Source: Paenibacillus sp. A3 (lineage in GTDB: Bacteria; Bacillota; Bacilli; Paenibacillales; NBRC-103111). Taken from it: a stretch of 42,085 bases of DNA. The DNA is taken from positions 1-42,085 of the forward strand of contig NZ_JTHN01000097.1 in NCBI RefSeq assembly GCF_001399685.1, read 5' to 3'. The notes under the pieces are model-generated. The model had not been told where the DNA came from and made no database searches. It worked only from the letters and a program-made list of their open reading frames with translations. A program made the position numbers and the translations under genes. Below, one piece after another: positions 14,921 to 21,536 of this stretch. The stretch's first letter is position 1; each line of letters begins with the position of its first letter.

Positions 14921-14964
14921 ACCGTCCTTCTAGCGGAAACGTATCCGCCGAAGGGCGGTTTTTT
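14921..14964 (+). terminator. Intrinsic terminator of galU
   Basis: A 10-bp outer stem with one G-T pair (14921-14930 with 14950-14959) and an inner GCGG/CCGC pairing end in six T. The remaining 167 bases before the kinase gene hold no promoter I would commit to. Confidence 0.85.
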
Positions 14965-15131
14965 ATTTTGGGATGCTGTTGCACTGTGCCGCCAAAAAAA
15001 TCGAGCGCAATTGGAAAAAAACGGGTATACTTGAGCTGTAGCTTTAGTCTTGATACGGAATCCTGGACGTAAAGGATAAACGTGGTAGGGAACCGGGATT
15101 CATGTACCGGCTGGGAAAGAGGGTGAAATGA

Positions 15132-18100
15132 ATGAACGGTAATCAAGCATTGCAGTACAGGCTGTGTCCGTACGAATCCGGGGGGAAGATCGTCGGAAGG
15201 GGGGCGCCGGCCGGAAGGCTTGAAGCGCTGCCGCAAGTTAGACCGGAAGACGGCGAGTTGGAGTCTGTGTATGATGACGAACAGACGCTGCAGCGGATTC
15301 TCGGGCTGCTGAACAAAGCATGCGGAATCGACTTCCAGAACTACAAACGAAGCAGCCTCATCCGGCGTATCGAACGCCGCATGGGCAGGCTGAGCCTGGA
15401 AGAGATGGAGGATTATGCACGACTGTTGACAGACGAACACGACGAGCTTCGCGCGCTAGGTAAAGATTTGCTTATCGAGGTGACGCATTTTTTTCGCGAT
15501 CCGCAGGCATTCGAGACCATTCAGAAAAAGGTCATTCCCGCCATCGCAGAAAGCAGGCGGCACGAACGGCATATCCGCGTCTGGGTTGCGGGATGCTCAA
15601 CCGGCGAAGAAGCTTACTCCCTCGCTATGCTGTTTCATCAATTCAACGAGAGTTCGGCGGAGCCTTATTCGGTCAAAATTTTTTCCACCGATCTGGACAA
15701 GGACGCGATCGCTGCGGCCAGTCAAGGCATCTATCCCGAAGCGGCGGTGACAAGCCTGCCGAAACCATGGCTGAGGCGCTATTTTACCCGAAACGGAGAC
15801 CTGTATCACATCGATAAAGATATTCGCAAGATGGTCGTGTTTGCGCATCACAATATAGTTGAAGACCCGCCGTTCAGCCGCTTGGACCTGATCGCCTGCC
15901 GCAATCTGTTGATCTACCTGCAATCCGAGACGCAGCGGAAGGTGCTGTCGACGTTTCATTTCGCGCTTAATCCGGATGGGTTTATGTTTTTGGGACCGAG
16001 CGAAACGATCGGCCGGCTCACGCATTTATTTGTCCCATATGACCGCAAGTGGAATATTTTCAGGCAGAAGCTGCCGCCGGGACCGGGGCCCGTGTTCGCA
16101 AGCGAGATTGACAGGGGCAACTCTGGCGCTCCCCGGACACGTCCGACGGCAGCGGCAAGGCGGGGGCATCGGAAGTTGAAGGATCTGCAAAGCTTCATGA
16201 AAACGGACGAGTTGTATACGGCTTTCGTGGACGAGCACATGCCGCCCTGCATGGTGATCGACGAAAACAACGAAGTGATTCATCTCAGCGGCAACGTGAA
16301 TCCTTATGTAACGCTGGCGAAGGGAAGGCCGAGCTGGAACATCTACAAAATCGTCGAGGCTCATATTGCAGTCGCGATTGTAACGGCCACGCAAAAAGTC
16401 CGCAAAGAAAAGCGCGCCGTTTATTATAAAAACATGAAGGTAAGCGGCTCCGAGCCGTCGTCATCCGTTAACCTGATAGTGAAGCCGTTTTCATTGAAAA
16501 ACAAAACATTCGACAAGCTGGTACTCGTTTTGTTCGAGAAGCCGGAGCATCCTGACAATCCGGTCCGGTCCGCCGACGAATTCGAAATCGAACCAAACGT
16601 TAACCATCGGATGATCGAGCTGGAGCAAGAGCTGCGGCAAGCGGAGGAGTCGCTTCAGGCGACGATCGAAGAGCTGGAGACGTCCAATGAGGAGCTTCAA
16701 GCGACCAACGAAGAGCTGGTGGCGGCCAATGAAGAGCTCATGAGCACGAACGAAGAGCTTCAATCGGTGAACGAAGAGCTGGCTACGGTGAACTCGGAAT
16801 ACCGGTTCAAGCTCCAGGAACTGACCGAAGTGAACGACGATATGGACAATTTTTTGACCAGTACCAACATCGGGACGGTTTTCTTGGACACTGGCATGTG
16901 CATTCGCCGGTTTACGCCTGCCACCACGAAGGAAATCAACTTGCTTGAGATCGATTACGGGCGTCCCCTCGGACACATCTCGCATAACTTCGATGACGAC
17001 GGCATTTTAAGCGATGCCCAAAACGTATTGAAGACGCTGATTCCCGTCGAACGGGAGATTCGGAGCCGAAGCGGGCTGTGGTACAGCATGCGCGTCCTGC
17101 CTTACCGTACGAACGATCATGTGATCAAAGGCATTGTCCTGACATTCGTGGACATCACGGAGCTGAAATCGGCCAACGAGCAGCTGCTTAAGCTTTCCTA
17201 CGCCATTGAGCAAAGTCCCTCCGTCACCGTCATTGCCGATGCGGAGGGGAAGGTCCAATACGTGAACCCCAAATTTACGGAAATGACCGAGTTCCAAATG
17301 GCCGAGGTGGCGGGAAGTTCCCTTCGCGAGCTGAATCATTGGGACGCCTCTTCAACCTCGTTCGAGGAAATCTGGAGCATGCTCTTGTCTGGACACGAAT
17401 GGAAGGGCGAGCTGGAATGCCGGCGCAAAAACGGGGCGAATTACTTGGAATCCGTCAAAATTTTGCCGATAAAAGATCGGGATGGCCGAATTATTCATTA
17501 TCTTAAAATCGCCGAGGACATTACGGAACGGAAGCAAACGGAGGAATTGCTCCGGAAGTCGGAGATGCTGTCGGCCGTCGGCCAGCTTGCCGCCGGCATC
17601 GCGCATGAAATTCGCAATCCGCTGACCGCGCTCAAAGGCTTTACCAAGCTGATGGGCTCGGGAGGGCAGCACGGAAACTATTTGTCCATCATGTCGGCCG
17701 AGCTGGACCGGATCGAAGAAATCGTCGGCGAACTGCTCGTACTGGCGAAGCCGCAGGCAGCCGACTTTTTGCCGAAATCCGTGGCTTCGATTCTGCATGA
17801 CGTCATTATGCTGCTCGAAACGCAAGCCATCATCAGCAAGGTGGCCATTGACACGGACATCGAGGACGAACTTCCGCTGGCAAGCTGCGTAGAAAACCAG
17901 TTGAAACAGGTATTCATCAACGTGCTGAAGAACGGAGTGGAAGCGATGCCCGGAGGTGGTACGTTCCTCGTCAAGGTGGAAAAGTCGGAGCGGGGCAGCA
18001 TACGCATCAGTTTTATCGACCAGGGCTGCGGCATTCCGGAGACCAAGCTGGCGAAGCTGGGAAAACCGTTTTATACGACGAAAAACAAAGGAACGGGTCT

Positions 18101-18212
18101 CGGGCTCATGGTCAGCTACAAAATTATTGAAAACCATCGCGGGTCCATGACCATAACGAGCAAGGAAGGGATTGGAACGACGGTCGTTATTGAACTTCCC
18201 GCGGTGCCGTAA
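15132..18212 (+). CDS. CheR-PAS-PAS-histidine kinase fusion protein
   Basis: A 1026-residue multidomain signalling protein with no membrane segments. Residues about 50-310 form a CheR-type SAM-dependent methyltransferase domain (VWVAGCSTGEEAYS at 150-163, CRNLLIYL at 256-263). Residues about 494-574 form a long coiled coil of repeated ATNEEL-like units. Two PAS domains follow (about 575-690 and 700-805). The histidine kinase core has AHEIRNPLTALKGF with His825, the N box FINVLKNGVEAM, G1 DQGCGIP and G2 GTGLGL. The kinase core resembles sporulation kinases of the KinA type. Related proteins usually carry a CheB domain before CheR, which is missing here. No response regulator gene is adjacent. 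The ATG at 15132 has AGAGGGTGA about 5 bases upstream. Confidence 0.88.
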   Translation: MNGNQALQYRLCPYESGGKIVGRGAPAGRLEALPQVRPEDGELESVYDDEQTLQRILGLLNKACGIDFQNYKRSSLIRRIERRMGRLSLEEMEDYARLLTDEHDELRALGKDLLIEVTHFFRDPQAFETIQKKVIPAIAESRRHERHIRVWVAGCSTGEEAYSLAMLFHQFNESSAEPYSVKIFSTDLDKDAIAAASQGIYPEAAVTSLPKPWLRRYFTRNGDLYHIDKDIRKMVVFAHHNIVEDPPFSRLDLIACRNLLIYLQSETQRKVLSTFHFALNPDGFMFLGPSETIGRLTHLFVPYDRKWNIFRQKLPPGPGPVFASEIDRGNSGAPRTRPTAAARRGHRKLKDLQSFMKTDELYTAFVDEHMPPCMVIDENNEVIHLSGNVNPYVTLAKGRPSWNIYKIVEAHIAVAIVTATQKVRKEKRAVYYKNMKVSGSEPSSSVNLIVKPFSLKNKTFDKLVLVLFEKPEHPDNPVRSADEFEIEPNVNHRMIELEQELRQAEESLQATIEELETSNEELQATNEELVAANEELMSTNEELQSVNEELATVNSEYRFKLQELTEVNDDMDNFLTSTNIGTVFLDTGMCIRRFTPATTKEINLLEIDYGRPLGHISHNFDDDGILSDAQNVLKTLIPVEREIRSRSGLWYSMRVLPYRTNDHVIKGIVLTFVDITELKSANEQLLKLSYAIEQSPSVTVIADAEGKVQYVNPKFTEMTEFQMAEVAGSSLRELNHWDASSTSFEEIWSMLLSGHEWKGELECRRKNGANYLESVKILPIKDRDGRIIHYLKIAEDITERKQTEELLRKSEMLSAVGQLAAGIAHEIRNPLTALKGFTKLMGSGGQHGNYLSIMSAELDRIEEIVGELLVLAKPQAADFLPKSVASILHDVIMLLETQAIISKVAIDTDIEDELPLASCVENQLKQVFINVLKNGVEAMPGGGTFLVKVEKSERGSIRISFIDQGCGIPETKLAKLGKPFYTTKNKGTGLGLMVSYKIIENHRGSMTITSKEGIGTTVVIELPAVP

Positions 18213-18215
18213 ATG

Positions 18216-18256
18216 AAAAGCACCTGGTCCGCAAGGCTGCGGATTCAGGTACTTTT
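18216..18256. terminator. Bidirectional terminator between the kinase gene and rqcH
   Basis: Stacked stems AAAAG/CTTTT, ACCTG/CAGGT and TCCGCA/TGCGGA with small internal bulges and a 4-base loop. A/T-rich arms on both sides suit the two convergent genes. Confidence 0.8.
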
Positions 18257-18270
18257 GCTCGCTGTGCGGT

Positions 18271-20043
18271 TTACTTAATGGCAACCGGCAGCTGTTTGAT
18301 ATTCCCCGGATCAGGTGTGACGAACAGCGTTTTTTGATGATCGTAAATCACGAATCCCGGCTTGGCGCCGCTAGGCTTGCGCACGTGCCGGATGAGCGTA
18401 TAGTCGACCGGCACCTGACTCGATTCCTTGGCTTGGCTGAACCAGGCGGCAAGCTGGGCCGCTTCGTGCAAGGTAGCGTCGCCGTACTCGGCGCTGCGAA
18501 TGACGACGTGAGAGCCCGGGATATCTTTCGTATGCAGCCACGTATCGCCGGGATGGGCGAGCCGGTTCGTTAAGTACTCGTTTTGCGTATTATTTTTGCC
18601 GACATAGATCGGGATGCCTTCGCTCGACGTGTAGCAGGCCAGAGCCGGCTTTTGATTCGGCTTTTTTTTGCGTCCTTTTTTGCCGCGGTCCCGCACGTAG
18701 CCTTGCTCCGTCAGTTCCTCGCGGATTTCCCCGATATCGGCCAATCCTGCGCTGGCCAACTGCTGCAGCAAATTGTCCAAATAACGGATTTCCTCGTGCG
18801 CCTCGGTCATTTGCTGCTGAACGGCGATCAGGCTGTTTTTGCTTTTCGTATATTTTTTAAAATACCGCTGGGCGTTCTCGGACGGCGTGAGCAGCGGATC
18901 GAGCTCAATCGTGACGGGGCGCTGCTCTTCATCGTAATAGTTCACGACTTCGATTTGCTTGTCGCCTTTGCGGATTTGGTGCAGCGAAGCGGTAAGCAGT
19001 TCGCCCAGGATGCGGAAGCGATCCGCGCCGCGGGCGTCCTCCATCGTCTCTTCCAGCTTTTCCAGCTTTTTGATGTTTTTGCTGCGTTCGTTGCTGAGCA
19101 GCCGGAACAGATCGGCTACGCGCTGCTTCACGGTATCCCGCTCGGCCTTGTCTCCGTAATACGCCTCGAGGCAGGCGCTGATCGAGGCGAAGCGCTGCGT
19201 CTCGCCCTGCACGTGGCTCAGCTCCGTAATGGAGAAGAACGTTTTGCCCGTCGACGCTTCTTCGACAATAACCGCTTCCGCCGCTCCGGCTTGCAGCTTT
19301 TCGGTGAGCTCCCGAAACGGAGCCCACAGCTTCGCGGGCATTTCGGACGGCAGAGGCAGGCCTCCTCCGTTGGCAGCGCGGTACACAAGCTCGCGGGCGA
19401 CGAGCGGGCTGAACCCGCTAAAATGACCGACGAGCGCCTGCTCCCAGAAGCGCGGGGAAGCGGGCTCATCGGCCGCCTCGGTTGCTTCGGCAAGGAGAGA
19501 GGTGAAACGGTCCTCGCTCATTCCGAACGGAAGCAGCTTGTGCTGCTCGGGCGGCGCCGTGTAGACGCTGCCCGGCATGACGATGCGGTAGCTGCTGATC
19601 GCCGGCGTGACGTGATGAATGCCGTCGGTAATAATCCCGGTCGCCGGGTCCTTCAAAATAATATTGCTGTGGCGGCCCATAATCTCCACGACGATGGTTT
19701 TGAGACTGAGGTCCCCGAGCTCGTCGCGCTGCCGGATGTTCAGATGCAATATCCGCTCGAGGCCGGGCTGCTCGATCGCTTCGATGATGCCTCCCTCGCA
19801 ATGCTTGCGCAGCAGCATGCAGAACATGGGCGCTTCCAGCGGATTCAGAAAGCTCCGCTCGGTAAGGTGCACCCGGGGGTAGGTGGGATTGGCGGACAGC
19901 AGCAGCTTCAGGTTGCGGCCGACCGCGCGGATTTGCAGGACGATATCGTTTTCCGATGGCATCTGCACTTTATTGATTCGGGCCCCAACGCAGCATTGCA
20001 GCTCTCGGGCCAGACTGTGAACGACGAGACCGTCGAAAGACAT
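18271..20043 (-). CDS. rqcH: RqcH, ribosome quality control factor (NFACT family, YloA)
   Basis: A 590-residue homologue of eukaryotic Rqc2/NEMF. RqcH binds stalled 50S subunits and directs tRNA-Ala to add C-terminal alanine tails that mark the nascent chain for degradation. It was formerly annotated as fibronectin-binding protein. Residues 1-270 are NFACT-N (MSFDGLVVHS; MFCMLLRKHCEGG; VEIMGRHSNIIL), residues about 300-430 form a charged coiled-coil region, and residues about 450-570 are NFACT-R (YVGKNNTQNEYLT; DTWLHTKDIPGSHVV). The start at 20043 is chosen because family members begin MSFDG and GGAG lies 9 bases upstream. A longer in-frame start at 20058 has a poor ribosome site. At the position of B. 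subtilis Asp97-Arg98 the sequence reads Glu96-Arg97. Confidence 0.9.
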   Translation of the reverse strand: MSFDGLVVHSLARELQCCVGARINKVQMPSENDIVLQIRAVGRNLKLLLSANPTYPRVHLTERSFLNPLEAPMFCMLLRKHCEGGIIEAIEQPGLERILHLNIRQRDELGDLSLKTIVVEIMGRHSNIILKDPATGIITDGIHHVTPAISSYRIVMPGSVYTAPPEQHKLLPFGMSEDRFTSLLAEATEAADEPASPRFWEQALVGHFSGFSPLVARELVYRAANGGGLPLPSEMPAKLWAPFRELTEKLQAGAAEAVIVEEASTGKTFFSITELSHVQGETQRFASISACLEAYYGDKAERDTVKQRVADLFRLLSNERSKNIKKLEKLEETMEDARGADRFRILGELLTASLHQIRKGDKQIEVVNYYDEEQRPVTIELDPLLTPSENAQRYFKKYTKSKNSLIAVQQQMTEAHEEIRYLDNLLQQLASAGLADIGEIREELTEQGYVRDRGKKGRKKKPNQKPALACYTSSEGIPIYVGKNNTQNEYLTNRLAHPGDTWLHTKDIPGSHVVIRSAEYGDATLHEAAQLAAWFSQAKESSQVPVDYTLIRHVRKPSGAKPGFVIYDHQKTLFVTPDPGNIKQLPVAIK

Positions 20044-20212
20044 ACAGGACAACTCCATTCTTCATGCGCAAAAGCGATTTTTGAGTGCTACCCTCTATCA
20101 TGCCATATTTTAAGGCAAATTTTAAGTAATAAGACCCGGATGCCGTTTTCGGAATCGTTTTTGTGGCCTGAGCCGACGGGAAGAGGGACGGTTCGCGTCA
20201 ATATTGGCGAGG

Positions 20213-20704
20213 CTACCGTTTCCTCTTCCGGAACCAATACAGCGCCGCCGCGATGACCGCGTTGCACAGCACAAGACCCGTCAGCGCGGGCGCGACGACC
20301 GCGAAGCCGGAATCGCCGCCGAAATAAATGCTCCAGACGATCTTCAGAACGGCGATCAGATTCAGAACGAGCAGGCCGTACAGCCAGGACCGTTTCCAGA
20401 ACGCATACGCGAGAGCGGCCAGCGACCCGGGCACCAGCAGAGTCATCAACAATTTCGCCAAGTTCCATTCGCCTAGCAAGTAATCCTGCTCCATCTGCAA
20501 AAATTGACGCACGTTCGGGTCAACCGCGGCCGGTTTCGGAAACCAGAACATGCTGCTCAGCAGCAGAAGAAGCACGATAGCGATTCCTTTGAGGCTGCGT
20601 CTATAGGCGAAGAAACAGAACGGCAGAAGAAATAACGGACGAATGTACCAGCTCAACACGTTTTGATGCCTTTCATAAGCCCAGAAAAACCATTCCTCCA
20701 GCAT
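20213..20704 (-). CDS. Predicted five-helix membrane protein of unknown function
   Basis: A 163-residue protein that I do not recognise. Five hydrophobic stretches are visible (around residues 20-35, 40-55, 85-103, 107-128 and 133-157), and the C-terminus ends in a basic WFRKRKR cluster, suggesting a cytoplasmic tail. There is no signal peptide distinct from the first helix. The ATG at 20704 follows GGGGAGG with 8 bases between, and that ribosome site overlaps the end of the TetR gene. The tetR stop is 6 bases upstream, so the two genes form one operon behind the twin operators, and this protein is the most obvious target of the regulator. A role in efflux or membrane stress would be guesswork. 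Confidence 0.75.
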   Translation of the reverse strand: MLEEWFFWAYERHQNVLSWYIRPLFLLPFCFFAYRRSLKGIAIVLLLLLSSMFWFPKPAAVDPNVRQFLQMEQDYLLGEWNLAKLLMTLLVPGSLAALAYAFWKRSWLYGLLVLNLIAVLKIVWSIYFGGDSGFAVVAPALTGLVLCNAVIAAALYWFRKRKR

Positions 20705-20710
20705 TTGTAT

Positions 20711-21346
20711 TTACCTCCCCGAACGATTCGTAGCGGTGATGCCGTTTTCCACGATCTTAAGCAGGCTGTCAATCGTCTTCATGGCCTGTTCCTCACTGCC
20801 GGACAAGGCTTGATCGGCGTAATGCTCCGCGACGTACACGCTTAGGAACGCAATCAAATCGGCAAGCACCGGCGCATCGACGTGGGGGGCGATCCGGCCC
20901 GACTCTTTTTGGCGCTCAATGAGCCGAATGAAAAATTCGTTGCTTTTGGCCGCGGCATCGCCGGTTATTTCCCGTTTCAGCCCGGGATCGCGAAGCTTGG
21001 CGAAATCTGCCGCGATCGAAGCAAGCTTCGGATGCGCCCGGTAGAAGCGAATGCCGGCGACAAACAGCTCTCGCACCGTTTGCAGCAGATCATTCCGTTC
21101 GAGATCGCGGAAGGCTGCGGCCGAGAAGTCCGCCTTTTGCCGGCCAATGACCTCCAGGACATGTTTGTAGAGGTCTTTTTTGTCTTCGAAATACTGGTAG
21201 AAGCTGCCTTTGGCAATGCCGGTTTTCGCGACGATACGCGAAATGCTGGCTTTGGAGTACCCGGATTCGAAAAACTCTTCCACGGCCGTTTCGAAGATCA
21301 GGCTTCGCTTGTCGACAGGCAAATTAAAGAATGTCGGATGCGGCAT
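20711..21346 (-). CDS. TetR/AcrR family transcriptional regulator
   Basis: A 211-residue repressor of the TetR family. The N-terminal helix-turn-helix spans about residues 12-58, with the family pattern ISRIVAKTGIAKGSFYQYFE followed by KKDLYKHV. The C-terminal part (60-205) is a helical ligand-binding and dimerisation domain with no recognisable ligand signature. The start is ATG at 21346, 9 bases after AAAGGAG; a TTG one codon upstream is less likely. Its own promoter is overlaid by two adjacent palindromic boxes (21368-21399), so it very likely represses itself and the downstream membrane protein gene. Divergently, the calcium ATPase gene starts 190 bases away and could also be under its control. 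Confidence 0.88.
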   Translation of the reverse strand: MPHPTFFNLPVDKRSLIFETAVEEFFESGYSKASISRIVAKTGIAKGSFYQYFEDKKDLYKHVLEVIGRQKADFSAAAFRDLERNDLLQTVRELFVAGIRFYRAHPKLASIAADFAKLRDPGLKREITGDAAAKSNEFFIRLIERQKESGRIAPHVDAPVLADLIAFLSVYVAEHYADQALSGSEEQAMKTIDSLLKIVENGITATNRSGR

Positions 21347-21367
21347 CAAACATAGCTCCTTTCGGAT

Positions 21368-21399
21368 ATGACTGTATGGTCATATGACTATATAGTCAT
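21368..21399. promoter_or_regulatory. Twin adjacent operator boxes, probably for the TetR regulator
   Basis: Box 1 (21368-21383) and box 2 (21384-21399) each read ATGAC-N6-GTCAT and abut with no base between. Box 2 is a perfect 16-bp palindrome. They lie directly downstream of the -10 of the tetR promoter, a position suited to repression. Confidence 0.8.
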
Positions 21400-21427
21400 A
21401 TTATACATCGTTTCCGCATTTTTTCAA
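21400..21427 (-). promoter_or_regulatory. Sigma-A promoter of the tetR-membrane protein operon
   Basis: On the minus strand, TTGAAA and a perfect TATAAT are 16 bases apart. The -10 touches operator box 2. Confidence 0.75.
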
Positions 21428-21536
21428 TGATCTGTGCGTCGAACGGAGAGTGGCCCCGGCGTTCCTTTCCAGGTGCTAATTTCCAGCTTGTCTGAATACA
21501 TTTAACGTAGACAACCTTTTGGGAGGGAAAAAGCAG

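Noticed and set aside
15011..15060. Promoter-like elements (TTGGAA, GGGTAT, TATACT) before the kinase gene
   Set aside because: None has a partner hexamer at a workable spacing for sigma-A or sigma-B.
18583..20256. Long plus-strand reading frame (557 codons) opposite rqcH
   Set aside because: It is a shadow frame of a clearly conserved gene on the other strand, has low-quality composition and no ribosome site.
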